Notes: generated from the sequence alone by a model not told the origin. Positions 46,236-58,195 are shown, numbered from the stretch's first letter. The stretch is DNA of 64,000 bases from Notospermus geniculatus (GCA_002633025.1 NMRB01000177.1:194499-258498), one strand, 5' to 3'. Numbers and translations are program-made.

Positions 46236-46960
46236 GAGACGTCGAGCTCTGCTGTACATGATAATTCATTGTACTTGACGGTAAATGTATTAAAATAAGC
46301 TCAATTTGATTATGAAGGATGCAGGGAAGGCAAAAGATTGGATGACGGCCAGAGAATCCCAATCGTCTGTCTGCCGAGAACTCTCAAATATGAAACAGCG
46401 TCGATATCAGCGACTTAAGATGGCCGTGGCATCATCGCCTCGCTTTTGGCCATTATTCTTAATGATGTGATAATGCACTAGAAGCTCTTGGAGAAGTTTA
46501 TAGTATGCTGTAGTTGTGCGAGAAAGGAAATGGCAAAAGTGGTCATAGCCATTGCCGCCAGCATCTTCTGCATACATTCTGTAATGAAAAGGATCTGTTT
46601 GTTGATTTCTTCTTCCATGAGCCTACAGGTTGTTGCAGAAAAAACAGTCGAACATCCATGCATCTATCCTCTGTGCATTTATTGCATCCTCTGTGCATTA
46701 TTCCTTCAGGTGTGATGACAGTGGTTTCTTCCGGTCTTCTATAGATTTTGTGAGTCCATCCGACCTAAGATTAGACCTTCGTAAGGGGTCCATTGGACCA
46801 CAGATGTAACACACCTGTTATTTTGCACTCCTTTCACACAATATGTTATTTGTCATCGCACTTTCTCTTTCACACATGCTATTTGCCCCCTTGCCATAGT
46901 AACAGCTGTTGTTTTCACCTGTTTCGATGAGGGATGACTTTATCATACCGTGATATTTCC
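46236..46960. other. No recognised gene
   Basis: Unique sequence after the second copy. Overlapping frames at 46478-46744 are mutual shadows with no domain. Confidence 0.4.
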
Positions 46961-47275
46961 CTAAAGATGGTAGTACAAATATGGAAATCTCAGTGAGGCC
47001 ATCTCTGCGAGCGATGTGTGCTGTCTCATCTGTGCTACCTCATCTCGACTTTCTGGCTCTTGTCTGAAGAGAGCCTCCAATGCCATTTCTTTGAATCTGG
47101 TCAAAAAGGCATCAAGAGGGACTGTGTCGCAGGGCAGAAAAAGCACAAGTATGTTTCCGTAGTTCATTCGATTTGCGTATTGGCGATCTCCTCTCAATGT
47201 TTCAATTCGTGTTTGATCTGTGTCAACTCTGTTGACCCAAATACTTCTCTTTGTGGATGGTGAGTTGAAAATCAA
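46961..47275 (-). CDS. Protein-like open frame, unrecognised (possible exon or decayed transposon ORF)
   Basis: A 104-codon frame whose last 80 residues look globular and helical (GNILVLFLPCDTVPLDAFL, then TRFKEMALEALFRQ and DEVAQMRQHTSLAEMASL). Composition is balanced, unlike most chance frames here. I do not recognise a family and see no strong flanking splice sites. It could be a terminal exon, a pseudogene or transposon residue. I would not rely on it. Confidence 0.22.
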   Translation of the reverse strand: MIFNSPSTKRSIWVNRVDTDQTRIETLRGDRQYANRMNYGNILVLFLPCDTVPLDAFLTRFKEMALEALFRQEPESRDEVAQMRQHTSLAEMASLRFPYLYYHL

Positions 47276-47482
47276 GCAATATTATTAGATTATTTGCTGG
47301 AAAGTTCATTTGATAAGAACAAGTGTATTAAATGTCTTTCATACTTATGTGAGACTGTCATTTTAACCCTTGTAACTACACAACGGGAAACAGGAAGGCA
47401 TTAGCTTCATCTGCCAACTTGCACGAGTCAGCAAGGAGGTGTGTTGGTCTGAATTACAAGGATGCACTTTGGCTCTTCCACC

Positions 47483-47685
47483 GGCCTTCAGTGACTCCAA
47501 ACTAGGAGGACAGTGGCTCATCCACCGGCCTTCAATGACTCCAGACAAGGAGGACAGTGGCTCATCCACCGGCCTTCAGCGACTCCAAACATGGAGGACA
47601 GTGGCTCATCCACCAGCCTTGAGTCACTCCAAACAAGAAGACACAGTGGCTCATCCACCAGCTTTCAGTCACTCCAAACAAAGGA
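47483..47685 (+). repeat. Minisatellite, unit 44-45 bp, about five copies
   Basis: GGCTCATCCACCGGCCTTCA-type words recur at about 44-45-bp spacing (GGCCTT or its variants near 47483, 47527, 47571, 47615 and 47660). The unit also contains GACTCCAAAC and GGAGGACAGT. Later copies are more diverged. The plus-strand frame through it is a by-product. Confidence 0.9.
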
Positions 47686-47689
47686 ATGC

Positions 47690-50009
47690 TCAGTTGACAG
47701 ACATACTGGTATGGACTTTCCATGAACCCAGACCCTGTGGTCTTACGATAAGGTCACCAGAGACAATTTTCACATCCCCCACCGGTTCTGTAGAATTCAG
47801 GGTGGAGCTTATGTCAAGCCACGGTCATGACATCAGAAAGTGTTGAAATCAGTCTTAGGGCCTAATAAACCCTGTTTTGGTTTCACTTGTGATGCTGGGC
47901 ACGTTTCTCTCCATCTCTACTGTTCTCCCGCAACACGAACAATCGGTGCAGGCTTTGAGTGGAGTCTGGCAGTNACGTCCAATATGGCCGCCAGGTGGCA
48001 TAACCCAACAGTCATTGAACCCGGTCATTGAAGTCCACTTGGGAATGACTTGACCAAGATTGCTCATAACTGACATGAACCTCTCTCTGTCATTACACTA
48101 TATGTACCGTATGTCCAAACGGGTGAGCACATGGTCCATGGACCATTTCATTTACAGGGTTCCTGCACATCCTTGAAAAGTTTTTAAAAATCTTAAAATG
48201 AAAAAGCATTTTCAAGGCCTTGAAAAGGTCTGGAATTTCACACTTTTGCTCTTGAGTCCTAAATTTCATTTTCAGAGTGTTCTGATTCTCTAAAACTTGG
48301 TTATTTTTCTCATGGAGTTGTTTTTTGCAGGCTATCGTCATCTATCGATCGCGGCGACTAGCCCATTGCATAATCATAGAACCAAAAAAAATGTGTGGTT
48401 TGGTATTATTTAATTTTCCAATAAAAAGTCTTGAAAAACTCTTAAAACGGTCTTACATTTTATTGACACAGAGCTGCAAGAACCCTGCTTCAGCAGTCGT
48501 CACCAGTGCTGCTGAAGCCTCAAACAAAAGTACAATGTACCCTCGCCCTATCCTGGTCAATGTTCCTACACTAAAGGCCCATTGATTATCAGTTCCAGTA
48601 TTTCACTGGATAAGTCATTTGATTGATTTGTACTCTGTTGGCACTTCTTTGCACGGGCAGTTGTTCAAATTAGGTGCATTGGTGCCACAACATTTGTTCA
48701 AATGATCAACTGGGAAGTGATTAGAAATATCTGCGGACAACTCTGTTTGTTTTTTATCCGAATCAGCATTGTCTGAAAGGTTTTGACATCACCCTGTGTA
48801 TCTCTAAGTTTGTTTTTTATCCGAATCAGCATTGTCTGAAAGGTTTTGACATCACCCTGTGTATCTCTAAGTCTTGTTAGCCTAATTACATTGATCAACC
48901 ACATGACCAATGAGACAGGTTCAGGGCAAACTGACCGATGCCCGGCAGTCGTGTCTAATTGGTTAACGAGCTGATGGAACGGAATAAAAAACAAGATTCT
49001 CTGATACTTGTAATTGAATCTGAAAGGTTAGCTTGGGATACCTTGGATGTTTTCTCGATACCCTGAGGGGCTCTAGATCAGCCACTTGTTTCATTCCTGA
49101 GTGTTTTAGAGATAATGTCATCACTTTCATGTGTTATGAAGTTGTTTGTTCAATATTTTGTGCCCGATGGGAAGGTTGGATGAGAGGAAAGACCGAATGC
49201 GGTTTTTCTGATGGTGTAGGTATTTCCTTGAATTTCTTCATAAATGATCGTGTTTAGGTGCGTGTGTTAAATCTACAGTGGAATCACTCATACTCCTTTC
49301 CATTCTAGGAAGGCCATCTTTGCCATGGTCCGCAGGTCTGTGTTGCATCGCAGGAAAAGTGATGATGCTGTATAAAAGGAAAAGTTGGTTATCATACCAA
49401 ACCTAAAAACAGGAATTGTGGAGCGACTTTCATGATTGAGGTGCCCAAACTTATACAAAGCTCCTGTTATTGCTGCTTATCCTGTTATTGCTGTTAGGCT
49501 ATGCGACTTGGCTTCAACAGATGGAAGAAATGAAATTTTGTTTGACATTTTTACCAAACTAATAAAAAATGATTGATCTTCAGCATTTTCTACATGTATG
49601 TGCCTCTGTCCACAACTGGTAATAAATATCAAGATGTCAAAGTGACCTTCTTTGAAATAAATCGAACTGCATCCTTCGTTCTGAAATTAGCATAATTCAT
49701 GTAATTTTTTATGCGAGCCACACAAATTTTTTGTGGTGAGCAAAGGACAAGTGTCACCTCGATCATTGAAACATTGATGAGTTTGGCCGGTCTCCACGAC
49801 GCAACCTACTTCACGCCACGCAGCGGGCCATGTTAATAGGTACAAAAATCTTCCCGTAATTCTCCCCTTGCTACTCAAATACCAGCAGCAGTTCGCGCGT
49901 GTTATTATATTCGACTAAATTTAGTACACCAAACATTCTGTTATTGACTTTGGTATCGTAAGCACAATAAAAAATAATCATAATTCAGAGATGGTGAGCA
50001 CGGCTATTC
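47690..50009. other. No recognised gene; one perfect 63-bp tandem duplication
   Basis: Single N at 47974. Low protein-like character throughout. At 48745-48870 a 63-bp unit (starting GTTTGTTTTTTATCCGAATC) occurs twice without differences apart from the edges, so the duplication is recent. Confidence 0.5.
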
Positions 50010-50243
50010 TTAATTTGTTTTTATAATTGCGATGATTTCTTCCACATGTTTTCTAACCAAGCCTAGCGGTATCGAATGATTAAATGTCTGTTGCTCTGCC
50101 GAGGGAAGAACTGGATTCACGTTCCGCTCCAGTTTGTATGGGAGGTTATTTCCGTAATAAAATGTCATAAACTGTAATCTTGAGTAGCTGTGTTGTGATC
50201 TCGAGTCGTAGCTGAGAATGACGTCGGGCGGTGCTGCAGTCAT
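50010..50243 (-). CDS. Small protein-like open frame, unrecognised
   Basis: An ATG-started 77-codon frame (MTAAPPDVILSYDSRSQ, later LPYKLERNVNPVLP and ending RKHVEEIIAIIKTN). Its amphipathic composition and lack of low-complexity runs stand out from surrounding frames. No domain is recognised. It could be a single-exon small gene, an exon or chance. Confidence 0.22.
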   Translation of the reverse strand: MTAAPPDVILSYDSRSQHSYSRLQFMTFYYGNNLPYKLERNVNPVLPSAEQQTFNHSIPLGLVRKHVEEIIAIIKTN

Positions 50244-50396
50244 CAGGATGATCTGGTAAGGTCATCCTGGCCTGATTTTCTCATGATGTGTTGTATCTAC
50301 TACTGGTATGTCAGTTTCAATACTGTATGGTCTATGGTATGACATGAATTTCTCCTCTGAGATTCCCATGTCGGTGTGGCCTGTGAAATTGATGAC

Positions 50397-50643
50397 TATA
50401 GACAATTCTCAAATTTGCAGATCTGCGCACTTCCGTCGAAATCTCAACCAGAATCGATCTGAAACCGGGTGACGTGACACAATCCGTGATTTAGCAATGG
50501 TTGACTCTGGCACAACGTCGTCGAAGTCACTGTTGTGGGGTTGTCTGTGTCACGTCATTCAGCTTCAGATCGAGGTTATGGTTGAGATTTCGGTGGAAGT
50601 GCGCAGATCTTTGTCATTTACGTCAATTTGAGAATGGTCTATT
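50397..50643. mobile_element. MITE family A, copy 3
   Basis: About 246 bp, left end ATAGACAATTCTCAAATT, right end AATTTGAGAATGGTCTAT, with the same internal arms (GCAGATCTGCGCACTTCCG and its complement). It is one of the better preserved copies. Confidence 0.85.
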
Positions 50644-51428
50644 CTGTAGGTGATGTTGTCCCTTTTCAGCGAAGGTGACTAAGAAGGTTGATGGTGATAG
50701 GGTGCATGTTCATTTCTCTTTTCAGATCTCTTCAGTCCATTTTGACTCTGAAAATGGAGGCTTTCGTGGCTATACCGGTATTACTTTCTCCTTTCAGATA
50801 CTCTCTTCACTGGAATTTGACCCTGAAAATGTTGGTTATTCTCTAGTATCATAGAGTGTCAATTTTTCTTTTCAGATGCCCGTAGTTACCTTGGAATGAG
50901 AAGATAAGACATCATTGACTCTACATTATTCATCCACTCTGTCAAGTGTCAAAATTGCGGTGTTTCAGGTAATTATTAAGATTTGCAACATCAATGGTAT
51001 TTTCTGGTGTCCTTCTTCTATGAGCAAGGTTCAATTGGGCCACTTCCTATAAATCTCAAAGCTTTCGAAATTGCAATGGGTGTGGCGGATTGACGATTTA
51101 TGACTTATATAATTGCCTGAAGTAGGCATAGTGATTTTCAATGAGTAAACCAAAAATAACCTGGGCCGCGGGCGACTGCATGTAAAAAATCAGGGAGCAT
51201 AAGGGTTAAAAAAGCCTCAGAAATACACTCTTTTCATGGGTTAATGTTTACCTAACCCAAAATATGTGGTTGGCGCTGTGTTTTAGAACTCAGCGCAGAC
51301 AATAGATATGTGTGTGCACTGACGGCAAATATTTGTACAGGGTCACTAGGTTCATAACTGTAGAATGCGAGTTTAAAGGGAAATGATGAATGTTAAGGAC
51401 CAATTTCCATCAGATGCATTCGCTGTTG

Positions 51429-51551
51429 CCAACTGGTGTCGGTAATATCTATTGGTATGCAACTGGTGCCATCTATTGGCATACAATTGGCACTACCTAT
51501 TGGCACAGTTGGCACCACCTATTGGCATACAATTGGCCCCACTTATTGGCA
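51429..51551 (+). repeat. Short tandem repeat, unit about 26 bp
   Basis: Four to five imperfect copies of a unit like ATTGGCATACAATTGGCACC. Confidence 0.85.
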
Positions 51552-51796
51552 TGGCATGGGCGGTTTTTTCTAATGCCAGTTTTTTGCTCGTAGTGGGTGT
51601 GGTACCCAGTCATCGACATCATGTCCAGAATTTGGAAACTGTCAATCAAATAATTACAATTGTGGGATGCGTGAACTGTGTTAATTGTGTTAATGAATGT
51701 AGGAAGTTTGAAGAGGCGTGAAGTTAAAAGTAGCTGGCATATCCTGCTGCATTAAAATGTAGAAAGTTCGCTTGGGAACTTTTGGTGACCCTAGAT

Positions 51797-51906
51797 CAGG
51801 GCCCACATTCATAAAACTACTTAAGTCTAGTGGTACTTATCTTTTGTGTTGAACAAAGGATAAGTGTCACACTTAGACTTAAGTAGTTTTATGAATATGG
51901 GCCCTG
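51797..51906. mobile_element. Short hairpin MITE (CAGGGCCC ends)
   Basis: A 110-bp palindrome: CAGGGCCCACATTCATAAAA and CTACTTAAGTCTA on the left, TAGACTTAAGTAG and TTTTATGAATATGGGCCCTG on the right. The design matches 34328-34437, but the inner sequence differs. Confidence 0.85.
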
Positions 51907-53061
51907 GTGTACATGTAGTTGTCTCAGAAATCATTTCAGGTTGCACACCATCCCATGTCAGTTTCCTATTGAAAGGAATGGTACTGTTCAGGAAAGCTAG
52001 TCCGTTGTTGTGACCTGATAAGTCCCTCATTGAGTCATGGTCGGAAACGAGCTGAAAGAAAGCCTTCAATCAGGAAGGATGCCCTGGCGATTGGCTGCTG
52101 AAAATCAGCCACCAGTGTCAGCCCTTGAAAGGGATTTCACCATTGCCTTGCACTCAGTCACATCATAAAAACTAGGCCAAGTGGACTCCTACAGTTACGG
52201 ATTGCAAACACGTCAAATGCTCTTGTGTCACATAATTTTAGATTCATGACTTGTAATACTTGTTAGTGTCATGGACTTTCAGCACAAGCGACCATTTCTG
52301 ATCTGTGTTGGATTTTCCATTTGAACTCATCGAATGAATACAGGACATGTGTATGTTCTGTGTACATCATCACACATACTGGTACTGTGCCACTAGGCGG
52401 AGACGGAAGGCTCAGTTTCAGAGCTTACAATGAAAGAAAAAGATGAATTCTGACGATTTTATGTCAAAATGTCATGACTGATGGTCTAATGTAAAAAAGG
52501 GACACAAATCGGAAGTTTCTAGGCCAAGAATATGCTTTGGGCTTGAGACCTAAGACGCAAACTAGAGGGTTCTAAGTCATCCACGTCTGCTGTTTCATGA
52601 CCATGCCAATACAATGACTGAAACAAACATAGTATCCTTGTTCCAGTACTATCGTTGTGAGGCGGGGAGTGCGCTGTTTTGCAGGTCTGTGCAACCAATT
52701 TCATTCCAAATTTGGTGCACCTGGCCATATGTACTTCAGCATGACATGACATTTGATGTTCTTCGTGTTTTGCAAACTTGAGATAATGATTTTCAATTTG
52801 ACACCAAGCACCTTTGTTAGAGAAAAACCTATAAATCTATGAAATTGAAAAATGACATGTGCTACTTCGAACCAATACCAGTATCGTGTCTGCTCACTGG
52901 GTTCTGTCAAAGTTGGGGAGACCTGTCCTTCGATCATGTACATTGATTTTTCTTGATTCTCCCTCTTTTGTCTTAACTGAGAGATGCCCAGCTGTTCTCT
53001 GCATTTGGAAAGGAAAGTTGAGGATGCAGTCATCACATCGCAATGGGGACTGAAGCCCACT

Positions 53062-53215
53062 GCCTCAATAGGTGTCACGAGTGGTTAAAACCATTGAAGT
53101 GAAACTGACATCCTGCTCCTGTTCAATTTCCCACACAAAAGGCGTCCATTGTGTAGGACCAGGTTTCGGTGTGCTGCCCTCTATCGTAGCTAGGATCCCA
53201 ATAGGCCTAGTTGCT
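53062..53215 (-). repeat. Dispersed repeat, inverted copy of 9535-9665
   Basis: Read on the minus strand it matches the 9.5-kb copy through AGAGGGCAGCAC, CAATGGACGCC and GGTTTTAACCACT. Confidence 0.6.
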
Positions 53216-53324
53216 TCACAACTGCAAAACAATTCCGCCTGCTGTTGGTCTTTGAAAGAAAGTTGAACTCTGCTGTGGTTACCATGCCAACACAAAGCAT
53301 TGTGGGAAGGATGATTAAATCTCT

Positions 53325-53534
53325 GAAAAGTGTTGCTTATGGTTTCAATGAATAGTCTGCCTCAATCAGAAACGGTAATCAATGGGTTTGCTTGAAAAGT
53401 CAGTGTTGCTTATGGTTTCACTGAATAGTCTGCCCCAATCTGAAATGATAATCAATGGGTTTGCTTGAAAAGTGTTGCTTGGATTCACTGAATAGTCTGC
53501 CCCAATCTGAAATGGTAACCAATGGGTTTGCTTG
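53325..53534 (+). repeat. Tandem repeat, unit about 70 bp, three copies
   Basis: Each copy contains GTGTTGCTT, TGAATAGTCTGCC, CAATC(A/T)GAAA and CAATGGGTTTGCTTG in the same order. Small indels make the third copy shorter. Confidence 0.85.
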
Positions 53535-54306
53535 CATTTGGGCCCTGCACTTCTCATGGTTTTGTCGAAAAGGTTGTCAGAAGAGCATTACAAGTATCAT
53601 CCTCCCATAGCAGGGATTTGGTCACACTCCTCTTCATATATTCATACACAAGTGTGAGTGGATGAAGAGGAGCGAGGTAAAACCTCTGCTGTTGGAGAAT
53701 ATTTACGAGTGCATCCCTTTTCCAACAAAACTGGAATTTTCCTGTCTTCAACTCATTCCATTGAAATCATGATGATGAACTTTCCTTCACATAATTGAAT
53801 TAATTTCATGTGTATGCGTGAACTAGATTTGTCATCTTTGATAAGCTTTGAGGAGGAAGTACATGATCATGCGGGAATAAGAATTCTCATATTCCCTCAA
53901 CTCGGTATGAAGACAATGCACCATGCAGAGGAGTCATGGCAGGTCATTTATAGCTGTGCTTTGTTTAATGAGCTAGGAATGCAACATAAATGCTTACATC
54001 CCGATTAATAATGGACCAGTTTCAATCAAGTTATGCCTGGACATGCATCTTGAGGTCATTCAGGTTAATGTGGCTGATCCGGGGCCCGCCTTTTTGGAAA
54101 AAGTTTTGAAACTGACTGTGAAATGTAATGTAGTTGGAAATACACATTTAATTTCAACTTGTAGTAGACTTCAAACACAGTCTGATGACATACGAGATGT
54201 TCTCGCCATTTTCAGGCTTGCGTTTTCGCCCTTGAAACCCTTCCATTACAAAGGAAAGCATGTGGAAAGCAAAGCAACATTTGTGCCCAAACAAATTTTC
54301 CTGTAG

Positions 54307-54399
54307 GCATCATCCTGAGAACATCAGGGGTTCTTAGCGCTAGCTCCTGTGCGGTGACGAAGGAGCCAGCGCTAAGAACCCCTGATGTCCTCAGGATGG
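54307..54399. repeat. Near-perfect hairpin at the edge of a tandem array
   Basis: The arms are about 37 bp: CATCCTGAGAACATCAGGGG with TTCTTAGCGCTAGCTCC, and the inverted GGAGCCAGCGCTAAGAA with CCCCTGATGTCCTCAGGATG. They surround a loop of about 14 nt. It immediately precedes the array at 54400. Confidence 0.85.
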
Positions 54400-55145
54400 T
54401 AGGCATACTGCAGGGATCTCATAATGCCATAGTATGCGCAGTAGGGATCTTCATGCCAAGCATATGAAGAGAGTGCGTACTCTTGAGATCGTGATACTGC
54501 AGTACGTACCATAGGGATCTTGACGTCCAGTGCTGGTAAGGTGGTGATTCCAAGCTTGGTTTTGCAAGATGATGACCCATTCGTACGGCAGGAGTCAACA
54601 GTTTGGCCCACCACGATGCCGTAGAACGTACGATAGCGGGATCTTGTTGTCCAGTCCTTGGAAGATGGTGATGCCAGCTGGTACTGTAAGAACATGATCT
54701 GATGACGACCTGTTCACACCACAAGAGTCAACAGTTTGATCCAGCGCAATGCTGTAGAACACAGAGCAGGGATCATGACGTCCAGTCCTCGGAAGATGAT
54801 GATGCTAGAGTCAACAGTTTGGCCCAGTGTGATGCCGTAGTACAGTGTGGCACCCTCGCTCTTACGAACCTTGATTTTACGAACTCCCGGATATTACAAA
54901 CCCAACGTCTGGCTCCCAAGTTTCATGACATGTATGTAAATCTTCACTATTACGAACTCCACACTGGTACGAACTTAACCCTTGGACCCGAGGCATTCAT
55001 ATAGCGAGGGAGGACTGTACGTACCATTGGGATCTCGATGTCCAGTCCTTCGAAGATGATGATACCGACTGCTGCAACTATGTGATGTGAAGATGACCCA
55101 TACGTACTGCAAGAGTCAACAGTTTGGCCCAGCGCGATGAGACAC
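54400..55145 (+). repeat. Degenerate tandem array with units of about 110-150 bp
   Basis: The words AGAGTCAACAGTTTGGCCCA, GATGCCGTAGAAC, GGGATCTTGACGTCCAG and CCTTGGAAGATG(A/G)TGATGCC recur in that order four to five times with indels. The array is interrupted by an inserted element at 54843-55017. Frames on the minus strand through the array are probably artefacts of the repetition. Confidence 0.8.
54843..55017. mobile_element. Pogo/Tigger-like MITE inserted in the tandem array with TA target duplication
   Basis: The left end CAGTGTGGCACCCTCGCT and right end AGCGAGGGAGGACTG are imperfect inverted repeats, flanked on both sides by TA (54841-54842 and 55018-55019). Removing the insert and one TA leaves GCCGTAGTACGTACCAT, which matches neighbouring units (for example CAGTACGTACCATAGGG at about 54510). 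The body has TTACGAAC-type words. TA target sites and CAGT ends are typical of pogo/Tigger elements. Confidence 0.75.
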
Positions 55146-56048
55146 GTTAAAACATTCGCAGAAGAGTCTCTTGCCTCTTCTTACATTGCGAATTAATTGG
55201 GAGTGAAGTGGGCGGACTTTGTCTGAATCTTTTATGGTTATTTGAAGAGAGGGTTGTCGTAGCTCTTACTGTGGCTCTCATCGCATAACATTGCATTTTC
55301 TTCTGCCCGTCAATGATCCTCATCTCCTGCCTCGATCAGCAAAGCCGGCGACAAGTGCGCACTAAATCACTGCCTCCATATTGACGTCACAAAAAATTAA
55401 TTTTCGGATTTGCTGTAGATAGCTGAGTGATTATATGCCATACTTGTCGCCGTGCAGTTCACACTCGAATCATTTTCGCTGATAAGTTTGGTATTTGTAC
55501 GCACTGACTGACCCCTTGTAGAATGGCAACTGAAGTGTAGTCCATAATTCATCACCGCGCTGCTTGCTATGATGTGGATATTCTGTGTGTAGTCGGTCGC
55601 TGCACAGCGCGATGACGGTATGCGAGGTATGTATGCATCGCTTTTCATATCGCGGATAGCTGATGGAGGCTTTCTGGTCTTGTGGAGCCAAGGTTATTGT
55701 TTGTCAATGTCATTTTCCGAATTTCGTGAGATGTTGGGTCATTTTGTTGTCCGAGGGTTCACAACTGAATCGTTCCCGGCTGTCTGACAGCTATAATGGT
55801 TCCCTGTCTTACATGCAAAAGCTGTGCTGTTGTTGGACGCTAGTATGTGTTTTCTTCATCAGCATCATTTCTCCATCAGTTGTTACAGGATGGGCTCATC
55901 CTCTATGGTTTTCAAGGTGCCGGTTGATGTCCATGTTATCACATACTAATACAGGCTGTTACTAGGTGACTGTGCTGCGTGCAAGTCATAGGAACATGAA
56001 TTAGGCCATGTTATGGTTTCCATAGATTTTACGAAAATTATGCACATT

Positions 56049-56193
56049 GGCGGATCCAGAATTTGGGAAAAGAGGGGGCGCCCTGTGCTAAACAACATTG
56101 AAATTTGCACCAAATTCCAGAATTTCATGCTCGATTTTACAGATTTGTTGGCCAAAGCGAAGGCGCATGCCCGGGGCGCCCCCTGGATCCGCA
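56049..56193. mobile_element. Small MITE with GGCGGATCCAG ends
   Basis: The left end GGCGGATCCAGAATTTGGG leads to GGGGGCGCC; the right end has GGGGCGCCCCCTGGATCCGC. It is about 145 bp and non-coding. A relic of the same type lies at 59421-59481 inside the nuclear receptor gene. Confidence 0.7.
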
Positions 56194-56703
56194 CTGTTGC
56201 ATGTTGATTGTCATCAAAATTGACCGAGTCAAATTTCACAATGGCCAGACAATACTGAAATCAACAATCCGGTGCACATTGGGTCTTCTTCTCTGCGCAT
56301 TCCGACTCATTTTGCAGGGAGGGGTCACAAATGAGCATCCTCTGACATGACTGAAGTCGTACGCTTTGGTTGTACACTTCGAATTGAATTGAATTCAGAA
56401 CCTGAGCTGAGCTCTTCGAGCAGACGTCACGAACCATTGTACAGTATGTACTTCACTCATGTGAACTTGGTGCAAATATCTCGTAGGACTACACAAACAG
56501 AAGCGTGGTTGATTCTGTATTAATGAATTCTTCGCAACTAAATAAACATGTTTCTAGGGTGATTGTACCTCTGGCTGACCTGTAAATGATATGTTAAATA
56601 TTTTTGACTATTGAGCACCAATGTGGTGTGGTTCCAGCCAGGCCGAATGTAAATACATGTACAGTACATACGTACTGTGCAGGATGGCCTGGTAAAAACT
56701 ACA

Positions 56704-56848
56704 AGGGCTGTATTCAAAAAGGGTGATCATCGCGCGAGTAAGACTTAGACACGTGTAACTTCACTTAGTGCACACACTTCGATCATGCATTTGACGAAGT
56801 TACACGCATCTAAGTCTTAAACAGTACACCCTTTTTGAATACGGCGCT
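56704..56848. mobile_element. Hairpin MITE (GGGCTGTATTCAAAAAGGGT ends)
   Basis: The left GGGCTGTATTCAAAAAGGGT and right ACCCTTTTTGAATACGGCGC are inverted copies. Inner arms with AAGACTTAGACACGTGTAAC and GTTACACGCATCTAAGTCTT continue the pairing. Confidence 0.85.
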
Positions 56849-56849
56849 A

Positions 56850-58182
56850 ACTCTTTAGCTTCTAAATACAAATTCATTTGGAATTCTTTTGCTTGCCCTG
56901 TTACTCTGTTCCTTTTCCACCAAACTGAACGATCGGAGTCACTGACATTATTACTGGGTCTGCTGGTCTCTCTTCTGAAGGTGGTGACAATTGAAACCGG
57001 ACTGGCAAGACTTGGATATCTGAAGGGGGTTGAAGTGGGGTCCAGTCTTGTCATGTATGGGTCAAGTATGGGGACAAGTATACCTGGGAATTGGCATTCC
57101 TGAGCTCCAACTGGAACTTAAGGTATCTCTGCTGTCACAAGAGGTCTCTGTCAGCTCTTATGACGGGTTATACAGGGTGGGCCAGAAAAAGTGTCCCTTG
57201 AACAAAACGAGAACAGTAGGGATGCGATTGTTGACGGGACACCTTTTCCAGGCCACGCTGTGGAAATCACCCAAATCCATTACAGCGTCTGACTGTCTTA
57301 GAATTGTCAGCTGGCAGAAACATCTGAAATGAGTGTCATGAGCCGGTGGAAAATATGAAGGAACAGGTCTGATTGGGCTGAATAAGGAGGGCGAAATCAG
57401 CTCAAGGGCCTTTGTGAATAATTTCCAGGGACTAATAATGGATAGAGAAGGTTCTTTGCTTATCGGTCAAAATGCGTTTTTATTGGGCCACCCCGTCAAG
57501 TCCCACTGACTCCATACTCATCAATAATCCTTCATCATCCTGCTTAATAACTCCTGTCTTTTTGATCGAAGAAGAAGACAGCAATATCTGAGTTTGATCA
57601 CCGAAAGGGTCCTCATTCATTGGTATTGTCATCCGTCTGCTTATCTGGTCTGAACTGACCAGTCTCTAGGAGCAATAAGTCGAGTAAATAACTAACAAAC
57701 AGCCCGGGCAATCGCCATCGACAACGCCATGACAAACACAACAAGTATTCGTTGATATGTTGCTACGGGCAACACACCAGGATTGGACAAGTCGAGCACA
57801 TTCAAGAGTTATCATTATTTGATAATCTACGATCTTGAGATGGAGTTTCGCAGGACGAACTCATCGGAATCACAAGGTTCAACTTGTATCCCCATCAAAA
57901 TGTTAGCCTCGAGGAGACATGTATACTTTCTTATTTGACCTTACTGAAACCTAAAGGAGACTTTGGCCATGGACTTGTCAGATGCCTTTCCTGAGAATGT
58001 GTCTTTGGTGACTCCTTGTCCCTGAACTGGAGCTTGATTTTACTTGCAGACGTCTAGAAGTTCATCTCCCTTACGAATGTTGATAGGACGTCGGATGTTT
58101 GGGCATTGACCATGTTTATGAAAACAAATTCCAGTTTGTCCACAGCATATTATCAAAAGAATTTCCTGTCTTGTTGATTTCA
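56850..58182. other. Upstream region of the nuclear receptor gene
   Basis: I recognise no coding exon. A TTGATTTCAG acceptor at 58182 directly precedes the first coding exon, so an untranslated 5' exon and the promoter lie further upstream, here or beyond. Confidence 0.4.
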
Positions 58183-58195
58183 GGTCAATGGTTAC

